A stretch of DNA of 64,000 bases from Pelagibacterium sediminicola (lineage in GTDB: Bacteria; Pseudomonadota; Alphaproteobacteria; Rhizobiales; Devosiaceae): the NCBI RefSeq assembly GCF_003390885.1, contig NZ_QMEL01000005.1, positions 1 to 64,000 of the forward strand, read 5' to 3'. The notes below the pieces were generated by a model that did no database searches, had not been told where the DNA came from, and was given only the letters and a program-made list of their open reading frames with translations. A program made the translations under genes and the position numbers. Shown one piece after another: positions 37,162 through 46,548 of the stretch (the first letter of the stretch is position 1; each line of letters starts with the position of its first letter).

Positions 37162-38415
37162 ATGACACAGTTCAAATCGGAATTCCTCGCAACGCTCAAC
37201 GAGCGCGGCTTCATCCATCAGATCTCCGACCCCGAGGGGTTGGACAAGGCTTTTGCGAGCGGGGTCGTCACCGGCTATATCGGGTATGATCCGACCGCCG
37301 CTTCGCTCCATGTCGGCCACCTGATGCAGATCATGATGCTGCACTGGATGCAGAGGACAGGCCATCGTCCCATCGCGCTGATGGGCGGCGGCACCGGAAT
37401 GATCGGCGATCCTTCCTTCAAGGACGAGGCGCGCAAGCTGCTTACGGTGGAGGGCATCGCCGCCAATATCGAGGGCATCAAGCGCAAGTTCGCCAACTTC
37501 CTCGATTTCGACCGCCCCGGGAACCCGGCCATCATGGCCAACAACGCCGACTGGCTGCTCGGGCTGTCCTATGTGGAATTCCTGCGCGACGTGGGCCGTC
37601 ACTTTTCGGTCAACCGCATGCTGAGCTTCGATTCGGTAAAGCAGCGCCTCGATCGCGAGCAGTCGCTCTCGTTCCTCGAATTCAACTACATGATCCTGCA
37701 GGCCTACGACTTCGTGGAACTGCACCAGCGCTATGGCTGCGTGCTGCAAATGGGCGGGTCGGATCAGTGGGGCAACATCATCAACGGGCTCGATCTGGGC
37801 CACCGGATGCTGGGCGCGCAGTTCTTCGCGCTCACCTCGCCGCTGCTCACCACTGCCTCGGGCCAGAAGATGGGCAAGACCGCGAACGGGGCTGTCTGGC
37901 TCAACGAGGACGCGCTTTCGGTCTACGAATTCTGGCAATACTGGCGGAACACCGAGGACGCCGACGTCGAGCGGTTCCTCAAGCTCTTTACCACCCTGCC
38001 GCTCGATGAGATCGCGCGCGTCGTCGGGGGCGTCGCCACCGATATCAACGAAGCCAAAAAGGTGCTGGCCACAGAGGCCACCGCGCTCGTCCACGGCCGC
38101 GCCGCCGCCGAGGAAGCCGCCGCCGCCGCCGTGGCGCTTTTCGAGGCAGGTCAACTGGACCTTTCGCTCCCCACCATCCAGATCGGCTGGTCGGCGCTGC
38201 GCGGGGGCCTTGGCATTCTCGCCGCCGCCGTCACCGCCAACCTTGCCAGCTCAAACGGCGAAGCCCGCCGCCACATCCAGGCCGGCGCGCTCAAGGTCAA
38301 CGACGAGACGGTAACCGACGACAAGCTGGCGCTGGGCGAAGAACACGTCCTCTCCGAAGGCGTCATCAAGCTCTCGATCGGCAAGAAGCGGCATGTGCTG
38401 CTAAAGCCGGTCTAA
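37162..38415 (+). CDS. tyrS: Tyrosyl-tRNA synthetase
   Basis: A 417-residue class I synthetase that charges tRNA-Tyr. The HIGH-type motif is HVGH at residues 50-53 in [15 protein letters not shown]. The tyrosine-binding stretch [13 protein letters not shown] and the specificity segment [15 protein letters not shown] are present. The KMSKS loop appears as KMGKTANG, the normal TyrRS variant. The C-terminal S4-like RNA-binding domain (about 350-417) includes [15 protein letters not shown]. Ends just before a family A repeat. Confidence 0.97.
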   Translation: MTQFKSEFLATLNERGFIHQISDPEGLDKAFASGVVTGYIGYDPTAASLHVGHLMQIMMLHWMQRTGHRPIALMGGGTGMIGDPSFKDEARKLLTVEGIAANIEGIKRKFANFLDFDRPGNPAIMANNADWLLGLSYVEFLRDVGRHFSVNRMLSFDSVKQRLDREQSLSFLEFNYMILQAYDFVELHQRYGCVLQMGGSDQWGNIINGLDLGHRMLGAQFFALTSPLLTTASGQKMGKTANGAVWLNEDALSVYEFWQYWRNTEDADVERFLKLFTTLPLDEIARVVGGVATDINEAKKVLATEATALVHGRAAAEEAAAAAVALFEAGQLDLSLPTIQIGWSALRGGLGILAAAVTANLASSNGEARRHIQAGALKVNDETVTDDKLALGEEHVLSEGVIKLSIGKKRHVLLKPV

Positions 38416-38438
38416 GCGATAGACGCTGCTGCGCAGCG

Positions 38439-38555
38439 CCCCCTCATCCGCCCTTCGGGCACCTTCTCCCACGAGGGGAGAAGGTGGGCACTGTGGAGGT
38501 TTCGGCTCTTGAGCCCCCTCTCCCCTTGAGGGAGAGGGGCTGGGGGTGAGGGGGC
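38439..38555. repeat. Family A intergenic repeat, copy 1
   Basis: About 117 bp with outer inverted arms CCCCCTCATCC and GGGGTGAGGGGG. It contains two internal hairpins: CACCTTCTCCC-ACGA-GGGGAGAAGGTG on the left and CCCTCTCCCCTT-GAGGGAGAGGG on the right. The conserved linker TTTCGGCTCTTGAG joins them. It lies between the convergent tyrS and AsmA-like genes and probably folds into a branched cruciform in RNA or DNA. Confidence 0.85.
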
Positions 38556-38586
38556 CGCGATGCTTCCGCAGGCACAGCATCCGAGT

Positions 38587-41500
38587 TTACCCCCCCGTCT
38601 GCTCCTGCGCCCGATACTCGAACAGCGTCCGGAATACCCCCGGCGCAAGAATCGAAACCGGATTGACCAGTATCTGCGGCTGGCTCAGCGGACCGCGTAC
38701 GGCAAACGTCACCCCGATCAGCCCCTCCCCTTCGCGCCCGCCGAAAATGGGCCCCAGGATCGGCAGTTGCTGGAAGATGTTGTTGAGCCCGAACAGCGGC
38801 ACGTAGGTGCCGGCAAGGTCGTATTGCCCGTCGCGCGTCAGGACGTTGCCGCGCATGGTGCCCCCCACCGTATCGCCATAAAGCGCCGCTTCGAGAACCT
38901 CGATCCGGTCGGCGGTGCGCAGGAATTCGGCGCGGCCGAAATCGAAGGACAGTGAACTGCTCCGCCCCAGCACCTGCCGGGATTCCTGATGTTCGCCCAC
39001 GATCTGGGACAGATTGGCTTCATCGGCGATCGAAAATTCACGGATGATGAATTCACCGCGATCGATCCGCGAAGGCGGATCGTAGCGCATGACGAGGCTC
39101 CCCTCGCCCCCGACGAGACGCGGATAGACGCCGATGAAGCGCAGGACGGCACCAATGTCGTTGGCCGCATAGGAAATGACGCGGCCTTCGGGCAGCGCGT
39201 TGGTCGTCGCTGACATGGTGCGCCCGCCGCCCAACTGCCCGGTGAGATTGACGCGCCGCAACTCGTCGCCGCGCACGGCAAGGTCGAGATCGAGATTATA
39301 AACCACCGCCGCATAGTGCCCCAGCGCGCGGTCGAGATTAACTGAGACATTGAAGACCTGGTTGCCCAGGTCCTCGCTGGCCCCGGCATCGGGATCGCCC
39401 TCAAGATCGAAGAAGCGCTTGAGGATGGGCTTGACGTCCAGTTGCTCGCCCCTGACCGCGAGCGAAAACCCGCCATCGATCTGCGTCATCGATACCTGGG
39501 CATCGTCCCCCGGACTGATCTGGAAGGTGGAGAATTCGGCCAGTTCCAGCGTGCCGTCGAGCCCGACATCGACATCGCCCATCAGCCGCACCGTACCGAA
39601 GGCAAGGTCGAGATCGCTGATCGCCGTCCGGTCGCCGTCCAGCCTCACCACCCCCGCCAGCCGCCCCGGCGCGCCGCGCTCCTTGGCGATGCCGATATCG
39701 GTGAGCCTCAACCCCGCATCGGCCAGATCGGCCAGCACCTGAAAGCTCCCGTCGGGCATCGGACGGGTGACTACCCGCACATTGCCATCCATGAACTCGG
39801 AAAGATCGAGCCCGATCGAGCGCGCATCCTCGACGCTGAACGTGGCGGCAGCCCGGAAATCGGCCGCCTCGTTTCCCGAGCGCGTGGCGTGAAGATCGAC
39901 CGCGATATCCTCGAGCTTGCCCTGCCCCGCAATATTGAATCCGGCCTGCGAGGCGGTGAACGACAGATTGGTTTCGGAAAAGCCGAACCCCTCTATGGGG
40001 TTGATGCTGCGCAGGTTGGCGACCGATCCGTTGAGCACATAATCGGTGCTGATCATGCGCCCTGTTTCATCGGTCTTGATCGTCGAGATCACCGTCGCCG
40101 CCACGTCACCGCCGAGGTCGTCCGCCAGCGCATCGAGGTCGAACCCGAACTGAAACTCCTCGAGAAGGTTGAGCGGCTCGGCATTGGCGATCCGCATCAC
40201 TGTGGGCACCGAGCCCGATATGTCGCCGGAAATTTCAAAAATCTGCGTCGGCGCGGAAGTATCCTGATTGAGAAAGGCCGCGTTTGAGATGGCGATATTG
40301 CCGGATGGATCGGTGATCGTCGCCTTCTCGAACGCCATGGTGAACTGGTTGTCGCGCACTGTCACCCGCGCCTCGCCATCCACCCCGAACTGGGGAATGC
40401 CCTCGAAAGGCTGTAATTCGAGATCGGAGCCGACGATCTCGATATCGATCGAGCCTTCGGGGACCGGGCCGGTCTGGTCGGGATTGCCGATGGTGCCGAC
40501 GGGGAATTTGAACCGCATGTCGGCGGAATGGACCTGCCCGTCGATGACATATTCGGCGAACAGCTCCCGTGCCTCGGGCGAAAACAGATAGGGCCAGAGC
40601 CGTTTGAGATCGTCCGAGGACGCGCCGCGTCCGCTGATCGTCACATCGAGCCCGATCCCCTCGCGGACCGTGTCGACGCGCCCCTGCATGACGACGCTGA
40701 CATTTTCCCGCGCACCCACCATCCGGTCGATGCCGATCGCCCCGTAGAGCGGGGCCGTCCAGCCCTCGAAACTGAAAAGCTCGAACGGCTCCCGGGGCGC
40801 ATCGAGGTCGTCGGGGTGCAGCCACACATCGCTGGCCCGGATCGAGAGGCCGACCGTTGGCCCGAACAACTGATCGAACCCCATGACCAGATCGCCGCTG
40901 ACCAGCCCCCGGCTCTGCCCGATGGCGGCATCCACATCGGCAAAGCTGAACCGCGATTCCCGCGGGGTCCACGCGACCTCGAACGGCTCGGTCTCGATGG
41001 CGAACAGGTCGTTGTTGAGCCTCAGCGCGGTGCCGGAAAGATCGATGGTGAAGGTCGCGCCTTCAACGATGCCTGCCGCATCGTAATCGATCTGCGCGCC
41101 CAACCGCCCCACCCCGCGCAGGGCGGCAATGCCCTCGGCGTCGTCGAGAAAGGGAATGACGGTCGAAAAGTCGATGTCGTCCACATCCGCCGAGATGACC
41201 GCGCCATCGACGGTCCGCTCGCGCACCAGCGTCCCGTGCATGGTCCGGCCCGCGATCTGCGCCGAAAAGACCGCCGAGACCCGCCCGTCCTCGCGTCCGG
41301 CCCGGACCTCGACGCCGATGCTGTCGAATTCCTTGTAGAGCCCATAGACCGTGTCGAGTACGCCCGCCGAGCCGTTGCGCACCTCGATGCGGTTGACCTG
41401 TCCGCCCATGGCGCGGGCGGCAACGTCCGCAAGCGAGGTGTTGATGTTTTCCACGTTGGCGATCAGCCAGTCATTGTCCGAGCGCAGCCCGGCGGCGCCC

Positions 41501-42054
41501 TCCTCCATGCCGTCGAGCGACAGCCCCTCGCTGCCGATGACGACCCCCTCGACGGTTTGGGCTCCCTGATGGATGCGCACGACCGAGGGCGTGCCATCGC
41601 CGGGGTCCTCGATATCGAAGCGGGAAAGGCGCGTGCCGAGCAGGTCCTGGACGGCCTGGAAATGGGGCTCGATCATGACGATCCGCGCCTCGGGCCGCCC
41701 GCGCAGCATCCCGAGGGGTGAAATGGAAATATCGAGGGCCGACATGGTGATGAGCGACTGATGTGTCTGTTCGGTCAGCGTCACGTCCGAAAGGCGGAAA
41801 GCCAGATCGACCGGCCCGTTGAGCGACAGCCCGAAATCGGTCCAGCCGACGGCAAAGCTGTCATCGACCACCCCGGCCACCATCGATTGCGCCCGGTCCG
41901 ACAGGAAGTTGAGCGAGATCGGTCCGAACAGCAGACGGACATAAACCAGCGCGAAAAGCGCGACCACAATGAGTGCAGCGATACGGATGGCCCCGAGCCA
42001 GCGCTTCTTGCGCGCGGGACGCGGAGGGTCCGGGGTCATGGCGGTTTCGCTCAC
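38587..42054 (-). CDS. Large AsmA-like / DUF3971 envelope protein
   Basis: A 1155-residue protein. A basic cytoplasmic start precedes one membrane helix (about 21-40, IRIAALIVVALFALVYVRLL). A long, repetitive beta-rich periplasmic region follows, as in DUF3971 and AsmA_2 proteins of the YhdP type. The C-terminal part has the AsmA_2-like run ANDIGAVLRFIGVYPRLVGGEG and a final LVNPVSILAPGVFR. Such proteins form long hydrophobic grooves thought to carry phospholipids between inner and outer membranes; that role is inferred here. The longest start is a GTG at 42054. An ATG five codons later (42039), closer to the basic KKRW motif, is equally possible. Confidence 0.85.
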   Translation of the reverse strand: MSETAMTPDPPRPARKKRWLGAIRIAALIVVALFALVYVRLLFGPISLNFLSDRAQSMVAGVVDDSFAVGWTDFGLSLNGPVDLAFRLSDVTLTEQTHQSLITMSALDISISPLGMLRGRPEARIVMIEPHFQAVQDLLGTRLSRFDIEDPGDGTPSVVRIHQGAQTVEGVVIGSEGLSLDGMEEGAAGLRSDNDWLIANVENINTSLADVAARAMGGQVNRIEVRNGSAGVLDTVYGLYKEFDSIGVEVRAGREDGRVSAVFSAQIAGRTMHGTLVRERTVDGAVISADVDDIDFSTVIPFLDDAEGIAALRGVGRLGAQIDYDAAGIVEGATFTIDLSGTALRLNNDLFAIETEPFEVAWTPRESRFSFADVDAAIGQSRGLVSGDLVMGFDQLFGPTVGLSIRASDVWLHPDDLDAPREPFELFSFEGWTAPLYGAIGIDRMVGARENVSVVMQGRVDTVREGIGLDVTISGRGASSDDLKRLWPYLFSPEARELFAEYVIDGQVHSADMRFKFPVGTIGNPDQTGPVPEGSIDIEIVGSDLELQPFEGIPQFGVDGEARVTVRDNQFTMAFEKATITDPSGNIAISNAAFLNQDTSAPTQIFEISGDISGSVPTVMRIANAEPLNLLEEFQFGFDLDALADDLGGDVAATVISTIKTDETGRMISTDYVLNGSVANLRSINPIEGFGFSETNLSFTASQAGFNIAGQGKLEDIAVDLHATRSGNEAADFRAAATFSVEDARSIGLDLSEFMDGNVRVVTRPMPDGSFQVLADLADAGLRLTDIGIAKERGAPGRLAGVVRLDGDRTAISDLDLAFGTVRLMGDVDVGLDGTLELAEFSTFQISPGDDAQVSMTQIDGGFSLAVRGEQLDVKPILKRFFDLEGDPDAGASEDLGNQVFNVSVNLDRALGHYAAVVYNLDLDLAVRGDELRRVNLTGQLGGGRTMSATTNALPEGRVISYAANDIGAVLRFIGVYPRLVGGEGSLVMRYDPPSRIDRGEFIIREFSIADEANLSQIVGEHQESRQVLGRSSSLSFDFGRAEFLRTADRIEVLEAALYGDTVGGTMRGNVLTRDGQYDLAGTYVPLFGLNNIFQQLPILGPIFGGREGEGLIGVTFAVRGPLSQPQILVNPVSILAPGVFRTLFEYRAQEQTGG

Positions 42055-42195
42055 ATCATAGGGTCCAGATCGAGTCCATTCCGGATTACCGGGAAGAATC
42101 GGCTAAAAGCCGATCAGCCGTTTGGGCGACCATACTGGCTCGAATGTGGCCGAACACCTAAAATGCCACGAATTTCGCATAAGGATGCCATTTTC

Positions 42196-42657
42196 ATGAT
42201 TGTGCTGGCCAAAGGCGATGCCGCCCCCGATTTCACGCTCCCCACTGACGATGGAAGCCATTTCACGCTTTCCGCCCATCGCGGCCGGTCGGTGCTGCTC
42301 TATTTCTATCCGCAAGCCGATACGCCGGCCTGCAACGACCAGAATATCGGCTTCACAACCCACGCCCCCGCCTTTGCCGAAAAAGACATCGTGCTGGTCG
42401 GCATCTCCCCGGATAGCATCGAAAAACTGGCGAAGTTCAGAACGACCTACCAGCTCTCCCCGATTCTTCTCTCGGACCCCGATCACGTCGCGATCGGCGC
42501 CTACGGTGTCTGGGGCGAAAAGCGCAATTATGGCCGCACCTATATGGGCCTCATCCGCTCGACCTTTCTTGTGGGACCGGACGGCAAGCTCACGGAAATC
42601 TGGCGCAATATCCGCGCCAAGGGGCACGTGGAACGAGTCCTGAAAGCGCTGGGCTGA
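42196..42657 (+). CDS. bcp: Peroxiredoxin, Bcp/PrxQ type thiol peroxidase
   Basis: A 153-residue AhpC/TSA family protein. It starts MIVLAKGDAAPDFTLP and has the core LLYFYPQADTPACNDQNIGF with the peroxidatic cysteine near residue 43. The FLVGPDGKLTEIWRNIRAKGH end is typical of Bcp. Canonical Bcp has a resolving cysteine five residues after the first. That position is Ile here and no other Cys is present, so the enzyme should work as a 1-Cys peroxiredoxin. Start chosen at ATG 42196 with AAGGA upstream; an ATG at 42163 would add 11 residues. It is divergent from the AsmA-like gene. Confidence 0.9.
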   Translation: MIVLAKGDAAPDFTLPTDDGSHFTLSAHRGRSVLLYFYPQADTPACNDQNIGFTTHAPAFAEKDIVLVGISPDSIEKLAKFRTTYQLSPILLSDPDHVAIGAYGVWGEKRNYGRTYMGLIRSTFLVGPDGKLTEIWRNIRAKGHVERVLKALG

Positions 42658-42739
42658 AGGCTTTGTTAACCATGAGCCCGCATAGTTTCCCCTGGTCATC
42701 TTTCGGCAGAAGCCGCCTGTATTTTGGGGGAAGCGTCAG

Positions 42740-43888
42740 GTGCGTTCCGGGGAAGCGCAGAGCGGGTTTGGGCGGGCAAAACCCAAAAGCCCGCAACGAG
42801 GGCCGCATAAATCCGGTTTCCTGTTCTATGCGCTTTTCGCGCTGCTGCTCGGCACGAACGCCGTGACCGGCATCGCATTCTATTATACTCCCGAGATCAA
42901 CGACCTGCTGCGCGAGGACAACTCGGCGATCATCACCGCCTATGAGCAGCGCATCGTCCAGCTAAGGCTTGAGGTCGACCGCCTCCATTCGCGCCAATAC
43001 GCCCAGATGGGCGACATGAACCTGCAGATGCACGAACTGGTGCAACAGCAGGAAATCCTTGCAGAACAGCACGAATATGTTCGCGCGCTGGCCGACATGG
43101 CCCGCGACATGGGCATCGCCATGGGCGGCACAAGCGCGCCCGTCGATACCGATATCGTTACCGGCGCCATCGGCGGCCTGGCGCCCGCCGAAACCGGCGA
43201 TACGGCAGTGCTGGCCCAGAACCTCATCGCCATGCAGGAAGAAACCCGCATGGCTCTTGCCTCGCTTTCCGATGCGGCAACGCTCTCGACGCAGGAGATC
43301 GTGGGCACGCTGGAAACCCTCGGCGTCCGCCCCTCCATGCCTCGAGACGAGGGAATCGGCGGCCCGTTCATCCCCGCCGATGGCATGGGCGAGCTTTCCA
43401 TCATCGAGGAAGCCAATGCGGTGGCTTCGGCGCTGGCCCGGTTCCAGTCAGCGCGCCAGACCCTGATGATCACCCCTGTCCAGCGCCCGGTCGCCGGAAA
43501 CCTCTCCATGAGTTCCAATTTCGGCAACCGCATGGACCCGTTCCTCAAGCGCACGGCCTTTCATTCCGGCATAGACTTCCGCACGCCGACCGGCACCCCG
43601 ATCCTCGCCGCCGCCAAGGGCACCGTCACCTATGCGGGCACCAATGGCGGCTACGGCAAGATGGTGGATATAGACCACGGCAACGGGCTGGTCTCGCGCT
43701 ACGCCCATATGAGCGCGATCAACGTGCATGAGGGACAGTCGATCAGGGGCGGAGAGCGGATCGGGCTTGCCGGATCGACGGGCCGGTCGACCGGCCCGCA
43801 CCTTCATTTCGAGGTCCGGCGCGGCGGCAGCGCCGTCGACCCCAGCCGTTTCATCACCGCCGGGCGAACCCTCGCCAAATTCTTCTGA
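42740..43888 (+). CDS. M23 family metallopeptidase with membrane anchor and coiled coil
   Basis: A 382-residue envelope protein. A basic N-terminus precedes a membrane helix (about 28-48, FYALFALLLGTNAVTGIAFYY). A coiled coil follows (about 60-115), then a linker and a C-terminal LytM/M23 domain. Zinc ligands are visible in FHSGIDFRTPTG and in PHLHFEVRRGG, with a further His in YAHMSAI, so the domain looks catalytically complete. It should cut peptide cross-links in peptidoglycan or activate amidases, and an amidase gene (amiC) lies within 7 kb. Start is a GTG after GGGGGAAG. Ends at a hairpin shared with the convergent pirin gene. Confidence 0.9.
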   Translation: MRSGEAQSGFGRAKPKSPQRGPHKSGFLFYALFALLLGTNAVTGIAFYYTPEINDLLREDNSAIITAYEQRIVQLRLEVDRLHSRQYAQMGDMNLQMHELVQQQEILAEQHEYVRALADMARDMGIAMGGTSAPVDTDIVTGAIGGLAPAETGDTAVLAQNLIAMQEETRMALASLSDAATLSTQEIVGTLETLGVRPSMPRDEGIGGPFIPADGMGELSIIEEANAVASALARFQSARQTLMITPVQRPVAGNLSMSSNFGNRMDPFLKRTAFHSGIDFRTPTGTPILAAAKGTVTYAGTNGGYGKMVDIDHGNGLVSRYAHMSAINVHEGQSIRGGERIGLAGSTGRSTGPHLHFEVRRGGSAVDPSRFITAGRTLAKFF

Positions 43889-43899
43889 GAACGCTCCAA

Positions 43900-43928
43900 A
43901 TTGAACGAGAAAACGATTTTCGTTCAAT
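43900..43928. terminator. Hairpin between convergent M23 peptidase and pirin genes
   Basis: ATTGAACGA and TCGTTCAAT form a 9-bp stem with an AT-rich loop (GAAAACGATTT) 11 bp past the peptidase stop. A further GTTCAGTC follows. AT-rich flanks on both sides suggest that it may stop transcription from either direction. Confidence 0.5.
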
Positions 43929-44026
43929 TCGTTCAGTCAAAATTTCCGCTCCCCTCCCAGCCAAGTCATTGATTTTCCTATGCCCACGCTATCCCGGATC
44001 GTGAAAGCGGGGATAAGTCGAGAAAA

Positions 44027-44953
44027 TCAGAACGAAGCGTCGGGCAGCGGGATGACTTCGGTTTCGTCGGGCACGGCGCCGAACCGGGCCATCTTCCAGT
44101 CCTCCTTGGCCTCCTCAATGCGCTCCCTGCTGGACGAGACGAAATTCCACCAGATATAGCGCGGCCCCTCGAGCGCGGTGCCGCCCAGAAACATCATCCG
44201 GCTCGGGCGCACGGCGGTGACGGTAATGGCATCGCCGGGGCGGAAGACGAGGAGACGCGGCGCCTCGAACACGTCCCCTGCGATATCGATCGCGCCCTCG
44301 ACGAGATAGATGGCCCGCTCCTCGTAATCGGCATCGAGCGGGGCGGAAAGGCCCTCGGCCAGCGTCACCTCGACATAGAACCAGTCCGAAACCATCGAAA
44401 CACTGGCGCGCTTGCCGAATGCCTTTCCGGCGATGACGCGGGCGTTGAGGCCATTGTCTGCAACGACGGGCAGATCGGTGGAGGAAAAATGCTGGAAACT
44501 CGGCGCGATCTCTTCCTGGCCCTTGGGCAAGGCGATCCAGCTTTGGAGGCCCAGCAGCTTATGGCCGGTGGCCCGCTCGACCTCGGGCGTGCGCTCGGAA
44601 TGGGAAATCCCGCTGCCCGCCGTCATGAGGTTCATGGCGCCGGGCTCGATAGCCTGGATATTGCCCTCACTGTCGCGGTGCATGACCCTGCCGTCGAAAA
44701 GATAGGTGACGGTGGCCAGCCCGATATGGGGATGGGGCTTCACGTCCATCCCCTGCCCGGCCACGAACTGCACCGGGCCGAAATGATCGAAGAATATGAA
44801 CGGCCCCACCATCTGCTTCTTGCCATGCGGCAGCGCGCGGCGCACGGCGAACCCTTCGCCAAGATCGCGCGTGCGCGGCACGACGACGAGTTCGAGCGCA
44901 TCGCAGCTCTGCTTGTCGCCGAGGATGGGATCGCGGTCTGGCATCCAGCTCAT
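44027..44953 (-). CDS. Pirin family protein (cupin fold)
   Basis: A 308-residue double-cupin protein. Metal ligands are visible in the PHPHIGLATVTYLFDG motif and further along in GAMNLMTAGSGISHSER and WFYVEV. Bacterial pirins include quercetin-2,3-dioxygenase activity and regulatory binding partners; the function here is unassigned. The start MSWMPDRDPIL was chosen because of AGGAG 7 bp upstream; a first Met nine codons earlier has no such site. The C-terminal cupin (about 185-280) has AIYLVEGAIDIAGD. Confidence 0.9.
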   Translation of the reverse strand: MSWMPDRDPILGDKQSCDALELVVVPRTRDLGEGFAVRRALPHGKKQMVGPFIFFDHFGPVQFVAGQGMDVKPHPHIGLATVTYLFDGRVMHRDSEGNIQAIEPGAMNLMTAGSGISHSERTPEVERATGHKLLGLQSWIALPKGQEEIAPSFQHFSSTDLPVVADNGLNARVIAGKAFGKRASVSMVSDWFYVEVTLAEGLSAPLDADYEERAIYLVEGAIDIAGDVFEAPRLLVFRPGDAITVTAVRPSRMMFLGGTALEGPRYIWWNFVSSSRERIEEAKEDWKMARFGAVPDETEVIPLPDASF

Positions 44954-45018
44954 GGGGGGCTCCTGTAGGTGTTGGAGCATACCCCGACACCTCAGCGTGT
45001 ACCAGCCAGCATCGCTGG

Positions 45019-45196
45019 CCCCCTCATCCGACCTTTCGCTTCGCTCCGGCCACTTTCGTCATTCAAATCGCTCCACCGGAGCGATTTGCCCTTCGGGACA
45101 TTCCTCAATCCCACAAGGGGAGAAGGGGAACCCTGCGGATGTTTCGGCTCTTGAGCCCCCTCTCCCCTCGTGGGAGAGGGGTTGGGGGTGAGGGGG
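45019..45196. repeat. Family A intergenic repeat, copy 2, with internal insertion
   Basis: About 178 bp with the same outer arms (CCCCCTCATCC and GGGGGTGAGGGGG) and the same right hairpin CCCTCTCCCCTCGTGGGAGAGGG as the other copies. The left part carries about 50 extra bases. These contain a perfect 10-bp hairpin AAATCGCTCC-ACC-GGAGCGATTT (45065-45087). The copy lies between the pirin and prfB genes. Confidence 0.85.
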
Positions 45197-45228
45197 TGCG
45201 ATGCTTGCCAAAAGCCGGAAAGGCCGAG

Positions 45229-46348
45229 CTACCCTTCTTCCCCCGTCTCAGCCCCCACCCGCTGCGCCAGCGAGGCCTCCATGAACTTGTCGAGGTCGCC
45301 ATCGAGCACATCCGAAGGCGCGGTGCTTTCCACCTGCGTGCGGAGGTCCTTCACGAGCTGGTAGGGTTGCAGGACGTAGGAGCGGATCTGGTGGCCCCAG
45401 CCGATGTCGGTCTTGGAGGCCGCCTCGGCGTTGGCCGCTTCCTCGCGCTTTTGCAGCTCGAGTTCATAAAGCCGCGCCCGCAGCATGTCCCAGGCCTGCG
45501 CGCGGTTCTTGTGCTGGGAGCGCTCGTTCTGGCACTGGACGACGATACCGGTGGGGATATGGGTGATGCGCACCGCCGAATCGGTGGTGTTGACGTGCTG
45601 TCCGCCCGCACCGGAGGCGCGGTAGGTATCGATGCGCACATCGGCTTCGCTCACATCGATATCGATGGAATCATCGATCACCGGATAGACCCAGACGCTC
45701 GAAAAGCTGGTATGGCGGCGGGCCTGGCTATCATAGGGCGAGATGCGCACGAGGCGATGCACCCCGCTCTCGGTCTTGAGCCAGCCATAGGCGTTGTGGC
45801 CCTTGACCAGAATGGTCGCGCCCTTGATGCCCGCTTCTTCACCGGCGGTATATTCATAGGTCTCGACCTTGAACCCGCGCCGTTCGGCCCAGCGCGTGTA
45901 CATGCGGAACAGCATCTGCGCCCAGTCCTGGCTCTCGGTGCCCCCGGCCCCGGCATGGACTTCCAGATAGCAGTCATTGGAATCCGCTTCGCCCGAAAGC
46001 AGCGTCTCGACGCGCATACGCGCGGCGGTTTCACGCAACTCGGCAAGCGCGGCCTCCGCCTCGGCGACGATTTCGCTATCGCCTTCGGCCTCGCCAAGTT
46101 CGATCAGTTCCACATTGTCGGCAATGCCCGATTCGAGCGCCTTGACGCTGGCGATGGCGTCTTCGAGCGACTGGCGCTCGCGCATCACCTGCTGGGCGGC
46201 TTCAGGATCGTTCCAGAGGTCGCCCGATTCCGATCGGGCGTTGAGGGCGTCTAGTCTTCGCTGGGCCGTATCCCAGTCAAAGATGCCTCCTCAGCAGGCT
46301 TATGGCCTGCTTGATGTGATCGACGGTCTTTTGCGTTTCCGCTCGCAT
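45229..46348 (-). CDS. prfB: Peptide chain release factor 2 (programmed +1 frameshift)
   Basis: Two overlapping frames encode RF2. The first runs from ATG at 46348 for 23 codons ([19 protein letters not shown] then RRHL) to an in-frame TGA at 46279-46277. A +1 shift at CTT-TGA-C continues as [15 protein letters not shown] and on to 45229, giving about 372 residues, the normal RF2 length. The second frame contains the catalytic [15 protein letters not shown] and the stop-codon recognition region [17 protein letters not shown]2 reads UGA and UAA, so low RF2 favours the shift and autoregulates synthesis. Reading the gene as a simple ORF would lose the first 53 residues. Confidence 0.96.
46276..46291 (-). 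promoter_or_regulatory. Programmed +1 ribosomal frameshift site in prfB
   Basis: AGGAGGCATCTTTGAC on the minus strand combines an internal Shine-Dalgarno sequence (AGGAGG), a 3-nt spacer (CAT) before CTT, the slippery CTT-T and the in-frame stop TGA followed by C. This is the canonical prfB arrangement, as in E. coli (AGGGGGTATCTTTGAC). Confidence 0.96.
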
Positions 46349-46423
46349 TGTTCTTCCACTTTTCAAGAGATGCGGCTGTGACTTAATGGGAAATGGCGGG
46401 AGGATCAACTGCCAGCATCCGTG

Positions 46424-46541
46424 CGTGTGGCTTCACCCCTCCCCAACCCTCCCCATCAAGGGGAGGGTGCTTCCTTTGCGTGGTTGTCCCATACGCTCCA
46501 AGCCAGCACCTCCCCCCTTGTGAGGAGGTTGGGAGGGGGTG
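46424..46541. repeat. Family B intergenic palindromic repeat, copy 2
   Basis: The reverse complement of this segment aligns with 6893-7016 across two hairpins and the linker. Shared blocks include ACCCTCCCCTTGATGGGGAG and GTGAAGCCACAC. It lies immediately downstream of the mrcA stop codon, between mrcA and prfB. Confidence 0.8.
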
Positions 46542-46548
46542 ACGATGC

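Noticed and set aside
38587-42054. Autotransporter or adhesin interpretation of the 1155-residue protein
   Set aside because: It has an N-terminal membrane anchor instead of a signal peptide with a C-terminal barrel, and its C-terminal region matches AsmA-like proteins.
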